A stretch of 64,000 nt of DNA from Fibrobacterota bacterium. Its GTDB lineage: Bacteria; Fibrobacterota; Chitinivibrionia; Chitinivibrionales; Chitinispirillaceae. Shown here in pieces: positions 1-8,746 of the stretch. The notes beneath the pieces are model-generated. The model ran no database searches. It was not told where the DNA came from and was given only the letters and a program-made list of their open reading frames with translations. Numbering within the stretch: position 1 is the stretch's first letter; each line of letters begins with the position of its first letter. Location of the stretch: NCBI GenBank assembly GCA_023412475.1, contig JAEYNR010000061.1, positions 1 through 64,000 on the forward strand, given 5' to 3'. The translations under genes and the position numbers were made by a program.

Positions 1-302
1 GGTGAAACATGTTCCGGAATTCGTATTACAGCGCTGTTTCCAACATTAATTTCAATAAATGGTGATGCAGCTTTAATATTTTTTTGTTCAAGAATAACCC
101 TGGAAAATGAAGGCAGAGGTAATTGTGGTACGGGCTTCTGATGTTGTAATGGATGGGTTTCAGTACGCAGATGTTTACGCCAGTTATAGAGTGTGTTGAT
201 AGAAATACCTATTTTACTGGCTATTTCTGTGGATCCCAAAATGCCCTCTTTTGAGAGGCGTAGAAATTCATTAAATTTTCTTTTGCGTTCTGCTTCTTTC
301 AT
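1..302 (-). CDS. IS66-type TnpA (helix-turn-helix accessory protein), partial at window edge
   Basis: The open frame runs from an ATG at 302 to the left edge without a stop, giving about 100 residues. The N-terminal half carries a helix-turn-helix of the kind found in IS66 TnpA/IS3 OrfA (ILGSTEIASKIGISINTLYN, residues about 21-40) followed by the W-R-K-H tail typical of the family. An in-frame ATG also exists at 326, but AGGAG lies about 8 bases before the ATG at 302, which I prefer. TnpA is an accessory protein of IS66 transposition; the TnpB/TnpC genes would lie to the left, outside the window. The family call is by motif recognition. Confidence 0.7.
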   Translation of the reverse strand, partial: MKEAERKRKFNEFLRLSKEGILGSTEIASKIGISINTLYNWRKHLRTETHPLQHQKPVPQLPLPSFSRVILEQKNIKAASPFIEINVGNSAVIRIPEHVS

Positions 303-431
303 AATGATGCTCCTGGTTGAGTTCATTATGAAAATCGCTCATGCGGAGTGGGGATAAAAGACGCCGTTAACCGTTAGCATACGGAAATTGTTGTCAACAC
401 CGATTTAATATTTCTCACTTTCACCGGAAAA

Positions 432-1180
432 CTATTTCCCATTTTGCTTTGCAGAAGACAACTGGTAAGGTGGGACTAAACCCAATTTAGAACGTTTTTT
501 GATCCGGTAACTTTCTCCTTTCATGATAATGACCTCTGCGTGGTGTAAAAGCCGATCAAGTGTCGCAGTTGCGATTGCATTATCACCCATCAGCTCTCCC
601 CATTGGCCGAAAGTTTTATTTGTATCAGGATTATTGATGATTTCTCATACCTAGCGGCAACGAGATTGAAAAACAGTGTTGATTCCTCTTTTGTGAGGGT
701 CTCATAACCGATCTCATCTATTGCCAGCAGATGTGGCTTGCAAAAACTCTTTAATTTGCGTTTTAGCCTGTTTTGACGCTTTGCTTTCACCAGCTCCTCT
801 ATTAACTCCTGTGCTGACATAAAATAAGCCGTATAGCCTTCAGAACAGGCTTTATAGACCAGTGCAGACAGAATGTGTGTTTTACCTAATCCACTTGGTC
901 CCATAAGAACTACGTTGTCATTGCGTTCTATAAATGCAAGACTGCAAAGCTCTGCCAGTTTTTTTCTGGTAATCCCTTCAACTTCCTCTATTTTAAAATC
1001 ATCAATGTATTTAATGCTTGGAAGCCTGGAGAGTTTGAGTCGGGTTTTGGCAGCCCGCTGTCTTCTCTGTGTCAATTCATGATCAAACAGCTCACAGAGT
1101 GTTTCCAGTAACGGTCGATCTTTGCGCGATTCCTCATGCAGAAATGTTTCGTCCCCTGTTTCCCAGTTAAGATGTTTTTG
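432..1180 (-). pseudogene. istB: IS21-type IstB transposition ATPase, frameshifted and N-terminally eroded
   Basis: IstB is the AAA+ helper ATPase of IS21 transposases. The intact stretch contains Walker A (GPSGLGKTH) and Walker B (LLAIDEIGY). Near 640 the frame breaks: the track ends with SANGES, but shifting by one base restores the family sequence (TNKTFGQWGEL, then ATATLDRLLHHAEVI and KGESYRIKKRSK) to a stop at 432. Upstream of the TTG at 1075 the frame stays open (LCELFDHELTQRR matches the family) until a stop near 1181, with no convincing start, so the first residues are lost or diverged. No IstA is seen. One missing base in the conserved motor domain implies an inactive remnant or a sequencing error. 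Confidence 0.8.
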
Positions 1181-1410
1181 TTATAGTTTGATACTTCTAC
1201 CTTAAATTGGGAAATCTTTTTTCGGTGTTTTTAAGAAATTATTTCTCGGTGCAGACACTGAAATGGGTTGCCTATTAAAGCTATTGACTCATCAGTGAGT
1301 AATTGGGATGTTGTGCTGCATATTGGTGAGGGAAGTGGGAAATAAAACAGGCACTTCGGCATTTGCCCGGCATACGATCTGGTTAGTCATTCAATAAAAG
1401 AATAAAAAGC
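1181..1410. other. Intergenic, nothing recognised
   Basis: About 230 bases between the IstB remnant and the next gene. No open frame of note, no clear terminal inverted repeat and no RNA gene could be recognised. Confidence 0.5.
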
Positions 1411-1879
1411 ATGAAAATAAAAGCTCGCATCCTTTTGATGCGCACGTCCAGTGCACTGATTCTATTAATTGGAATTTTGACATCTGTCCTTGCTGGGGGA
1501 TACGATGATGAGGCTAAAATCCGTACGGCCCTAAAGCCGTTCGAGAGAGTCACCATAATCGATTCGAAAATAAATGCAGAAAGAAAAAGGCATTATATGA
1601 AATTTGATGGAGAAGTTTTCACACATAGTACCCTGGAAGAAGGGTATGTTTTTTTTTATAACGGATAAATGGAAGAAAAAAAGACATTTTAAAATCAGCA
1701 CTTTCCCGTGTGCCGGGGGACTGGTATCTGAAGCTATTGAAATAGTAGAAAACGTCAGGAATGAGCCATATGAGTTTGCCATCCTCTCCCCATTTGATAT
1801 CGACATAGAATATGCCGAACTGCAATTAAAGGCAAAAATCAAAAGAGGAATTAAAATCGCAAACAGAACAGAAGAATGA
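1411..1879 (+). pseudogene. Small secreted protein of unknown function, split by a frameshift in a T tract
   Basis: The first 86 codons encode a signal-peptide-like N-terminus (charged start, then a hydrophobic stretch ending in ILTSVLAGG) and end at 1668. The reading frame 1604-1879 continues the protein: at a run of nine T (1649-1657) removing one base joins EEGYVFF to ITDKWKKKRHFKISTFP and on to the stop at 1879. The restored product would be about 155 residues, probably exported. I do not recognise the family. The break is either a true inactivation, slippage or a homopolymer sequencing error. Confidence 0.5.
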
Positions 1880-1988
1880 AAGCCAAAAACTGTGCGGGTC
1901 GGAATTCACAATGAATAAAAGAATATGGAAAGATCTACTGGATACAAGGAGCTCAGATCTGCTATATCTCTTGAAGGACCAAAAAAAA

Positions 1989-2426
1989 TTACTTCTCCAG
2001 AATAAGGGTCACCGGACCATCATTTGTCAGCTCTACCTGCATATTGGCACCGAAAATCCCAGTCTCCACTTTGCGGATCTGCTCACGCAACTTTTTAACA
2101 AAATAGGTGTAGAGCTGATTTCCTTTTTCCGGATTTGCAGCACTGGTAAAATTGGGCCTTCGCCCCTTGCTGCAGTCTGCTAACAGAGTGAATTGAGATA
2201 CCACCAGCGCTTCACCATCGATATCTTTAACAGACAGATTCATTTTGTCGTTCTGATCTGAAAAGATACGCAATTCTGAGCATTTTTTGACCAGAAAATC
2301 GGCACTCTCAGTGGTATCTTCATGATGAACCCCGACCAATATCAGAAGACCCTGACCAATATTTCCGGTGATTGAACCATCGACGGTAACTGAAGCTTTT
2401 TTTACTCTCTGAAGAACCAGTTTCAT
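1989..2426 (-). CDS. dtd: D-aminoacyl-tRNA deacylase
   Basis: Full-length (145 residues) Dtd, the cytosolic proofreading enzyme that hydrolyses D-amino acids (and misacylated glycine) from tRNA. The signature SQFTLLADCSKGRRP lies at about residues 77-91 and the C-terminal NDGPVT loop at about 134-139; together these form the chiral-selection pocket of the dimer. The start MKLVLQRV is the usual N-terminus of the family. The gene is monocistronic, and a CRP-like palindrome lies about 70 bases upstream of its start. Confidence 0.95.
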   Translation of the reverse strand: MKLVLQRVKKASVTVDGSITGNIGQGLLILVGVHHEDTTESADFLVKKCSELRIFSDQNDKMNLSVKDIDGEALVVSQFTLLADCSKGRRPNFTSAANPEKGNQLYTYFVKKLREQIRKVETGIFGANMQVELTNDGPVTLILEK

Positions 2427-2495
2427 ATCAGGGGATTAATATAGAGGTAAATGGAAAGCAAAATTCATTCATTAAGTATGTCGGTTAAATATATA

Positions 2496-2511
2496 TGTGA
2501 TTATGATCACA
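2496..2511. promoter_or_regulatory. CRP-like palindrome upstream of dtd
   Basis: TGTGA-TTATGA-TCACA is an exact match to the TGTGA-N6-TCACA half-site arrangement bound by CRP/FNR-family regulators. It lies in the 145-base gap between the minus-strand dtd start (2426) and the end of the next minus-strand gene (2571), so dtd is the only obvious target. No regulator gene is present in the window; binding is inferred from pattern alone. Confidence 0.4.
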
Positions 2512-2570
2512 AAAGAGTTTTATCTTAAACCATAAAGTGCAAATAATGTCTCGTTTTAATGTAATCTTCT

Positions 2571-3212
2571 TTAGTAGAATAGATTTATTCCGCACCTAAT
2601 CCCCCAACCGTTCATGTTTCGACGGGTAAAAAGGTGTGGGTCGGAGCGTTTTATTTTTTTAGGTTTAGACCACAAATGGTCTATTCCACTAAAGAAACTG
2701 ACCCGTGGGCTAAGGTTAAACATAACATCTATAGCAATTTTATAAACTCCACCAAAGTACCACCCATTTTCATCGTAAAAATCAAAAGGCTCCAGAAGAG
2801 ATTCAAAGTTTTGTGTGATGTCTTCTTTGGAAAAATGCATAAAACCTATACCGGCCTGCCCTGTAATGCTGGGGCTGACAAGAAAGTCCGGCATTGGAGA
2901 GATGGACAGGAATGCTGTCAGTGGGAACATAAGTGTACGTTCGAGAAGTTCCTCTTTATAGATATGAGGGGCAATTTTGTTTATTTTGCTGTTTTTATTC
3001 CATAAAAAATCGAAGCCAGCTCCTATGGTCACCGTCTTATCAAAATTGACGCCAGATAAGACAGACCAGTTTAATGCGGTGCTTCGTCCGGTATGCAGGA
3101 GGTCTTCTGGCCAACAGGCCCCGAACTTAAGTGTCAGAGTCTTATCACTCGCACAAATATTCACAGAGAGTACGGTGAGCAGGCACAATAAAGCCGGAAT
3201 GCGTAAAAACAT
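2571..3212 (-). CDS. Putative outer-membrane beta-barrel protein, unknown function
   Basis: 213 residues starting with a clear signal peptide (MFLRIPALLCLLTVLSVNICA). The mature part has alternating short hydrophobic/aromatic strands and ends in an aromatic residue (GINLFY), as in outer-membrane barrels. AGGAG lies about 9 bases before the ATG. It is divergently transcribed from the lipoprotein gene at 3413, the two sharing a 200-base promoter region. I do not recognise a named family. Confidence 0.55.
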   Translation of the reverse strand: MFLRIPALLCLLTVLSVNICASDKTLTLKFGACWPEDLLHTGRSTALNWSVLSGVNFDKTVTIGAGFDFLWNKNSKINKIAPHIYKEELLERTLMFPLTAFLSISPMPDFLVSPSITGQAGIGFMHFSKEDITQNFESLLEPFDFYDENGWYFGGVYKIAIDVMFNLSPRVSFFSGIDHLWSKPKKIKRSDPHLFTRRNMNGWGIRCGINLFY

Positions 3213-3412
3213 AAATGATGCTCCTGTTTATGGATGATAAAACAATATACAGTAATGTACAATGTAACGCAACTGAAGATTATTGCATCAAACAGTATAG
3301 ATAACAGTTTTTTTGGGAGCACTATGCACATTCTTTTCAGAACACTTTTATGCATGCATTCCATTCCGGTTGTATTTTCCTTTTGGAATACAACTTTGCA
3401 GGAGCCTTTTTT

Positions 3413-4186
3413 ATGAATATCAAAACAGTTTTCCTTACTCTTTTTGCTTTGGTGATGTTGAGTGGGTGTTATACCCAATTTGGTTCGTTTGAGCAGCCTG
3501 GAGAGTATTTTATTGCAGAAGGTGCAGATTCGTTAATCGATACAACAGAGCCCAGCGCTCAGGTGGATACAATTATCTATCGGGAAAAGGAGATCTGTGT
3601 CTGGGAACGCGATTTTACAGGAATGCCTCATTTGCGCTGCTATCCCAGTTATTATCACAGAGACTGGTATTACTATAACAATTCCCCATGGTGGTTTCGC
3701 AATTCTACGGGCTGGTATGATTATAAGAGGTGTCCAAGATATTACTATTTCGACTCTGACTGCGGTTGCTGCAGATATTATCAGCATTACCCATACAGGC
3801 ATAGTGCAGGAGGAAGAAAAGGTGGGGGGACTGGAGGAACAAGCAGCAGTGGAGCTCCAAACCGCTCCCGTGGTATTGGTGGCAGCAGTCCGGTAGCACC
3901 TAAGGGAGGGGCTACTCTGCCTAAATCATCTGGAAGCGGGACTGGGCAGAAAAGTTCTACTCCGCCTCCAGCACCGAATAGACCTGATAGAAGCAGGGGA
4001 TTTGGAACATCTGGTTTTGTGAATCCTGGTGCTCCATCAAATCAGGGCGGCAATGTAGAGAAGAAGAAAGCTGAAGCGGTTCCCGAATCGAGGGTTCCGG
4101 ATGCGGTTGCTCCGCCCAACAAGCCAAATCAGACAGAGAATTCAGATGTACCAAGGACAAGACCAAAAAGAAATTCGAGGTGGTAG
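3413..4186 (+). CDS. Lipoprotein with Tyr/Trp/Cys-rich middle and Gly/Ser/Pro-rich tail
   Basis: The frame is open from 3350 but the start is the ATG at 3413, preceded by AGGAG at about 9 bases and giving a type II signal peptide ending in LSGC (lipobox). The mature 238 residues comprise an acidic N-part, a segment dense in Tyr, Trp and Cys (about 75-130), and a long low-complexity Gly/Ser/Pro/Asn tail. Function unknown; composition suggests a surface-exposed or cell-wall-associated envelope protein. It lies 6 bases upstream of the outer-membrane protein at 4193, so the two are probably co-transcribed. Confidence 0.65.
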   Translation: MNIKTVFLTLFALVMLSGCYTQFGSFEQPGEYFIAEGADSLIDTTEPSAQVDTIIYREKEICVWERDFTGMPHLRCYPSYYHRDWYYYNNSPWWFRNSTGWYDYKRCPRYYYFDSDCGCCRYYQHYPYRHSAGGRKGGGTGGTSSSGAPNRSRGIGGSSPVAPKGGATLPKSSGSGTGQKSSTPPPAPNRPDRSRGFGTSGFVNPGAPSNQGGNVEKKKAEAVPESRVPDAVAPPNKPNQTENSDVPRTRPKRNSRW

Positions 4187-4192
4187 AATAAT

Positions 4193-5476
4193 ATGAGAAA
4201 ACTTTCACTTATTGCAGTTATACTGGCTGTAAATGTTGCTGCTCAGGATAGTGACATCAGGTTCGGTTTTGAAAATGGTTTTGGTGCCAGAGCCTTTTCA
4301 CTGGCCAATAATTATGTGGCATTGGCCAATGATCTCTCAGCAGTGTACTGGAACCCGGCAGCATTGTCGTTTTCTTTGGCCAGGGAGTTTCAGGTTACTT
4401 TTGACATGTCTTCACTTAGTGGGGCATCCACCTTTTCAGGCAATATGCAATCTGGCAGTATGAACCGGCTTAAAATCTCCAATGCCGGTTTATTGTACTC
4501 TTTCCCGGCCACCCAGGGCGGTTTGACAATAGCATTCTCTTACAGTAACCCCTTCGTGTTTGATGATGTTTACAATGCACGTGTGAACTTTTTTCATGAT
4601 AACCTACATACCAGTATTGATAAAAGATTCAGAACATCTGGTGGACTAAAATACTTCAGTGGTGGTTTAGGGCTTCAGGTGGCACCTCGCATGGGAGTTG
4701 GAGCTTCTGTGTCATTTGTATATGGAAGAGAAGATCTGGAGCGTATGACCTATAAAGATTATGTTTCTTACGACATCTCTGAAGATATTGATTATAGCAT
4801 CAAGGGTAAATACGCAGGATATGATATCAGATTGGGGGCTTTTTACAAAGATGAGCTGCTGAGTGCCGGATTGAGGTTCGTTTTTCCTCAGGTGATCAGA
4901 ATAAGAGAAACAGATAATAAGAAATCGACAATTTCTTATCCGGAAACCGGATCACAGTATCAGGAATACAGCGACAGGTACAGGGGAAAGATGTATTCCT
5001 CTTATAATGGGGCTGCAGGAATCAGTTTGACTTTACCTCTTCTTACCTTATCAGCCGAAGGACGGGCGGTATTTCCATTCGGATTCGTTTTTCCATCAGA
5101 AGAGATTCACAGCAGTTCTCAGGCAGGGTTCTTCAAAGTTGGTGGGGGAGTGGGGCTGGAGTTTCCGGTAGGCAAGGTGCCTATGCTGGTTCGTACCGGG
5201 TATTCTATTGATGAAGTTGATCTTCACCGGTATATAAGCAAATATGACAACGAAGATATTCTATGGAATGATGGTAATTTTATTATTGATCAAAACCGCC
5301 ATCAGATGTCAGCGGGTGTAGTGTTTTTCAGCAGTAATATATCACTGGATATCGGTTATAGCTATTCGATGTGGAAGATAACTGAGAAAGTTGTTTCTAA
5401 CGAAGTTTATATTGGTGATTTGAATCATGATTATTCAATGCATAAATTGATGGTATCTCTATCGCTTAGATACTGA
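4193..5476 (+). CDS. PorV/UPF0164-like outer-membrane protein (FadL superfamily)
   Basis: 427 residues with an N-terminal signal peptide ending near AQDSD. The motif GARAFSLANNYVALANDL followed by SAVYWNPAAL (about residues 30-58) is the hallmark of the PorV/UPF0164/FadL-like family of outer-membrane barrels. The rest consists of repeated amphipathic strands and it ends in an aromatic-rich strand (MVSLSLRY). PorV relatives act in outer-membrane transport or secretion, but no type IX secretion gene is visible here, so the specific role is open. Probably co-transcribed with the lipoprotein just upstream. Confidence 0.75.
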   Translation: MRKLSLIAVILAVNVAAQDSDIRFGFENGFGARAFSLANNYVALANDLSAVYWNPAALSFSLAREFQVTFDMSSLSGASTFSGNMQSGSMNRLKISNAGLLYSFPATQGGLTIAFSYSNPFVFDDVYNARVNFFHDNLHTSIDKRFRTSGGLKYFSGGLGLQVAPRMGVGASVSFVYGREDLERMTYKDYVSYDISEDIDYSIKGKYAGYDIRLGAFYKDELLSAGLRFVFPQVIRIRETDNKKSTISYPETGSQYQEYSDRYRGKMYSSYNGAAGISLTLPLLTLSAEGRAVFPFGFVFPSEEIHSSSQAGFFKVGGGVGLEFPVGKVPMLVRTGYSIDEVDLHRYISKYDNEDILWNDGNFIIDQNRHQMSAGVVFFSSNISLDIGYSYSMWKITEKVVSNEVYIGDLNHDYSMHKLMVSLSLRY

Positions 5477-5512
5477 TAAGCTAAGCCTTACCCAATTAAA
5501 GATTAGGTTAAT

Positions 5513-5968
5513 ATGAAAAAGGTGGAAATTTTCACTGATGGAGCCTGTTCTGGCAATCCAGGGCCAGGTGGATTTGGAGTCGTTCTCAGATTTAATGAAG
5601 TTGAGAAAGAGTTGTCAGGCGGGTATAAAAACACTACCAATAACCGTATGGAGCTGATGGGTGCGATTGCAGGACTGGAATCGCTCAAAGAACCATGCGA
5701 GGTTACTCTGACTACCGATTCCCAATATCTGGTTAATGCAATTGAAAAGGGGTGGGTTCACAGGTGGAAAGCTAACGGATGGATGAGGAACAGAAAAGAG
5801 AGGGCATTGAATCATGATCTGTGGGAGAGGCTTCTGAGGGCTATGGAAAGGCACTGCGTTCGTTTTCAATGGATTAGAGGGCATGCCGGACATGCTGAAA
5901 ATGAACGATGCGACCGTCTGGCGGTTCAAGCCGCAACTGCGGGTGATCTTCCAGAGGATAAACGCTAA
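5513..5968 (+). CDS. rnhA: Ribonuclease HI
   Basis: Degrades the RNA strand of RNA-DNA hybrids in the cytosol. All catalytic residues are visible: D9 (FTDGACSGNPGPGG), E47 (NNRMEL), D69 (TTDSQYL) and D134 (ERCDRLA), plus H124 in the flexible loop (RGHAGHAENE). Length 151 residues is normal, and the basic handle helix (WKANGWMRNRKER) is present. It ends one base before the next gene's ATG, suggesting translational coupling. Confidence 0.96.
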   Translation: MKKVEIFTDGACSGNPGPGGFGVVLRFNEVEKELSGGYKNTTNNRMELMGAIAGLESLKEPCEVTLTTDSQYLVNAIEKGWVHRWKANGWMRNRKERALNHDLWERLLRAMERHCVRFQWIRGHAGHAENERCDRLAVQAATAGDLPEDKR

Positions 5969-5969
5969 A

Positions 5970-6725
5970 ATGAGACCAGAAGTAATAATTATTGGTATAG
6001 CACCTGATAATTATTGCTATCTTATAAAAGCTTCAAACAACGATGCTGCAGTAATAGATCCTGCTGATTCAGGTGCAGTGATGGCAGAGGTGGAAAAACG
6101 AAATCTGAATCTGCAGTTTATTCTTGCAACTCATCATCACAGTGATCATACCGCAGGGATACCGGATTTAAAGAGGAAAACCGGTGCACTGGTTTACGGT
6201 GGAGATAAACGGATAAAATCCATAGACAAAGTTCTTCAGGACGGTGATGTTTTTTTGCTTGGTGATATTGAGTTTGAAGTTATGGGGATGCCAGGGCATA
6301 CCCGCCATCAGCTTGCCTATTATCTTGCCAATCATGAAATGATTTTTACTGGCGATACCCTTTTTGGGGCTGGATGTGGAAGAATTTTCGAAGGGTCAGC
6401 CGATCAGTTGTATAACTCTCTTATGAAAATCTGCGCGCTTCCTGACGATACCCTGATCTATTTCGGTCACGAATATACTCTGGAAAACCTGGAATTTGCT
6501 GCTATGGTTGATGCAGATAACCAGGATGTAACGCTTAGACTGGAAGAGGTCAGGCAATTACGTAAAGAGAAAAAAGTAACCGTTCCATCAACAGTTATGC
6601 TGGAGAAGGCTACTAATCCTTTTTTACGTGTGCACACAATTGCTATACGCAAATATCTGTCGATGGTGGACAGGTCGGTGGTGGCAGTGTTTGAGGAGTT
6701 ACGAAAGAGGAAGAATCGGTTTTGA
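5970..6725 (+). CDS. gloB: Glyoxalase II-like metallo-beta-lactamase-fold hydrolase
   Basis: 251 residues from the ATG at 5970, one base after rnhA; the longer frame to 5883 would overlap rnhA and is not needed. The dinuclear metal site is complete: THHHSDH (54-60), PGHT (H110), GDTLFGAGCGR (D129) and FGHEYT (H167). The glyoxalase II C-terminal helical segment with KATNPFLR, which contacts the glutathione thioester in hydroxyacylglutathione hydrolases, is present. Likely hydrolyses S-lactoylglutathione or a related thiol ester; in an organism without glutathione another thiol would be the carrier. Confidence 0.88.
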   Translation: MRPEVIIIGIAPDNYCYLIKASNNDAAVIDPADSGAVMAEVEKRNLNLQFILATHHHSDHTAGIPDLKRKTGALVYGGDKRIKSIDKVLQDGDVFLLGDIEFEVMGMPGHTRHQLAYYLANHEMIFTGDTLFGAGCGRIFEGSADQLYNSLMKICALPDDTLIYFGHEYTLENLEFAAMVDADNQDVTLRLEEVRQLRKEKKVTVPSTVMLEKATNPFLRVHTIAIRKYLSMVDRSVVAVFEELRKRKNRF

Positions 6726-6896
6726 TCTTACCTGAAAAGTCGTCCACAATACCCACCAGTAATGCCTCATTTGCGATACAGATTAGAGTGTGATGGTGTA
6801 AAATATCAAATATTGAATAGTTTCGGTACCAATTGTATTTTAAAGACTTTTCGACCACAGGTTAGAAGAATTCAATTATCTGCGGGGTGTTTTTTA

Positions 6897-7865
6897 GTGA
6901 ATAAAGTCGCTTTTATGTTTCCTGGACAGGGTTCTCAGGAGATTGGTATGGGAAAGGATCTTTTTTTTGACGATCCCTTTACTACAAATCTGCTTGAGCT
7001 GGCATGCGATCTGGTTCATGAGGATTTGAGGCAGCTTTGTATGGAAGGACCTGAGAAACGTTTGATCCAGGCACGTTTCCTTCAACCATCAATAGTTACT
7101 GTGTGTCTGGGATATTGGAACCGATTGATAGAAAACGGTATTAAACCGGATGTGGTATTAGGGCATTCTCTGGGTGAGATCAGTTCGCTTGCAGCTTCAG
7201 GAGTAATCACTGCAGAGCAGGCGATAACGATAGCCGCCAAAAGAGGGGAGTTGATGGACAAGGTGGCATCCCAATGTGATGGAGGGATGCTGGCAGTTAT
7301 GTTCATGGACAGAGAGACAGTAGACAGCCTGATCAAAGAGGCTGCAGGCCCTGACCGGCTTGTGATGGCAAACGATAATGCTCCAGATCAGTTTGTTTTA
7401 TCCGGGGACAGATCATTACTGGATATTGTGGCGTTTCTCATTGCAGATCGCAAATTGGGAAAATGCAAAAAAGTACAGGTGGTTGGACCCTGGCACAGTC
7501 CTTTTCTTAATGAGGTACGTTTTGAATACGAAAAATGGGTAGAGCCATTTGCTTTTAATCCCCCGGAAATCGATATAATTTTAAATGCCACTGCTAAAAC
7601 AGAAAATCACCCATCAACAATAAAACATTTGTCTTCCTGGCAATTGACCAGTCCTGTTTTCTGGAGAGAATCAATGAGTACTTTGAAGGAGATGGGGGTT
7701 GATACACTCATTGAGGTTGGCCCTGGAAGAGTGCTGTCCGGGTTGGCACGTGTAAATAACTTCCGGAAAGAATCCAAAGTTATAAGTCTTAATAAAGCTG
7801 AGGATATCGACTCGCTGCTTAAAGAAACGAATCAGACGGAAACTCGCACTGGTGTGCGAATCTGA
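6897..7865 (+). CDS. fabD: Malonyl-CoA:ACP transacylase
   Basis: Loads malonyl groups onto acyl carrier protein for fatty-acid synthesis. The start is the GTG at 6897 (VNKVAFMFPGQGSQ), not the upstream ATG at 6762, because the family begins at this strand. Catalytic Ser91 lies in GHSLGE, and His about 200 in PWHSPF completes the dyad; GQGSQ forms the oxyanion hole. 322 residues is normal. The gene stands alone, without the usual fab neighbours; the 171 bases before it hold no recognised element. Confidence 0.93.
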   Translation: MNKVAFMFPGQGSQEIGMGKDLFFDDPFTTNLLELACDLVHEDLRQLCMEGPEKRLIQARFLQPSIVTVCLGYWNRLIENGIKPDVVLGHSLGEISSLAASGVITAEQAITIAAKRGELMDKVASQCDGGMLAVMFMDRETVDSLIKEAAGPDRLVMANDNAPDQFVLSGDRSLLDIVAFLIADRKLGKCKKVQVVGPWHSPFLNEVRFEYEKWVEPFAFNPPEIDIILNATAKTENHPSTIKHLSSWQLTSPVFWRESMSTLKEMGVDTLIEVGPGRVLSGLARVNNFRKESKVISLNKAEDIDSLLKETNQTETRTGVRI

Positions 7866-7868
7866 TGA

Positions 7869-8360
7869 CTACATTTCATAGAGAGTTTCATCGCGAACTG
7901 GTCTTTTTTGTCTGGAAGATCTGGGAGAATCCACTTTAAACAGGTCACTTTCATCGATATCTCCCATTTGCTGCTCGATTGTCTCAGGGTCTTCTCCTGC
8001 CTCCATGCGACTTAGTGCATCCTCCATTTTATCCCCCAGTTTAAGCCCTGTCATATCTGTGAGTTTTCTCATCAGATTAGCTGCTTGCCTGGGATCATCT
8101 TCATTGATATTTTCAGCTTCTGAGGCCAGTGCATGCATAGCCCTCTCCATTTTGTATTCATCGATTGGGAGATCTTGAAACTCAGAATCGCTTTCCTGAT
8201 CTTTCTTGGAACTGCCGGTAAAAGAGAATCTGGAAACCTGTCTGGCAAGTGAGCTCGTTTTACAAGCCGGACAATCAGGGGTTTTCTCTGTATTTACTGT
8301 TTTTGAGAAAAATGTATAGATGGTATTACAGGAATGACAGTAGAACTCATACATTGGCAT
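7869..8360 (-). CDS. FmdB-family zinc-ribbon protein
   Basis: The N-terminus MPMYEFYCHSC with C8, C11, C30 and C33 (CPAC) forms the CxxC-CxxC zinc ribbon of the FmdB/CxxC_CxxC_SSSS family of putative regulatory proteins. The remainder (about residues 45-163) is acidic, charged and probably helical or disordered, longer than in minimal members. Convergent with fabD, the two stops lying only 3 bases apart. Function unproven in the family. Confidence 0.8.
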   Translation of the reverse strand: MPMYEFYCHSCNTIYTFFSKTVNTEKTPDCPACKTSSLARQVSRFSFTGSSKKDQESDSEFQDLPIDEYKMERAMHALASEAENINEDDPRQAANLMRKLTDMTGLKLGDKMEDALSRMEAGEDPETIEQQMGDIDESDLFKVDSPRSSRQKRPVRDETLYEM

Positions 8361-8431
8361 AAGTTATCCTTTCGATGATGATGAGAAAAATAATTTTTCC
8401 ATAGCTGAAATTTCCACTGCCTTTAAAGATA

Positions 8432-8507
8432 ATTCTGGGATATTCTAAAAGTACTCGTTACTACTTAGAACTGCTGAGTAGTTACAAGTACTTCTAACTT
8501 TCAGAAT
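8432..8507. terminator. Long imperfect hairpin at the 3' end of the dodecin gene
   Basis: The core arms GTTACTACTTAG (8457-8468) and CTGAGTAGTTAC (8474-8485) pair over 12 positions with two mismatches around a 5-base loop. Pairing extends outwards through AAGTACT/AGTACTT and more loosely to ATTCTG/CAGAAT. It abuts the dodecin stop and lies ahead of the FmdB start, so a transcript end is plausible, although there is no strong T tract. The right arm is one copy of a 13-base motif dispersed in this window. Confidence 0.5.
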
Positions 8508-8719
8508 CAGTTTTCATCCAATTCAAAATTGATTCTGGCAGTGACTTGCCACTGAGAGATATGATTTTCTTCGAGTGCACCTCTTATCTGGGAGATTTCA
8601 AACCATCTCATTCCATGTACCGTTTTGCCAGTCTTTGAGATGGCGTTTTTGACTGCATCTTCGATACTATTGGGAGAGGCACCTGTAATTTCGATAGTTT
8701 TAAAGGTATGTTCTTTCAT
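8507..8719 (-). CDS. Dodecin flavin-binding protein
   Basis: 70 residues, the standard dodecin length. TGASPNSIEDAVKNAISKTG is the family's helix and HGMRWFEI contains the tryptophan that stacks on the flavin. The C-terminal strand WQVTARINFELDE is typical. Dodecins assemble as 12-mers that store riboflavin, FMN or related ligands in the cytosol. The gene lies 27 bases downstream of the sulfur locus on the same strand and could be part of that transcript. Confidence 0.93.
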   Translation of the reverse strand: MKEHTFKTIEITGASPNSIEDAVKNAISKTGKTVHGMRWFEISQIRGALEENHISQWQVTARINFELDEN

Positions 8720-8746
8720 AGGACCTCCATTTATTAAATATTGGAA

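Noticed and set aside
1911..2183. 90-codon plus-strand ORF
   Set aside because: Lies largely antisense to dtd, a full-length conserved gene; only the first 26 codons are outside it and match nothing.
6643..6858. Minus-strand ORF between the glyoxalase II and fabD genes
   Set aside because: Overlaps the end of the glyoxalase II gene, with no ribosome site or family resemblance.
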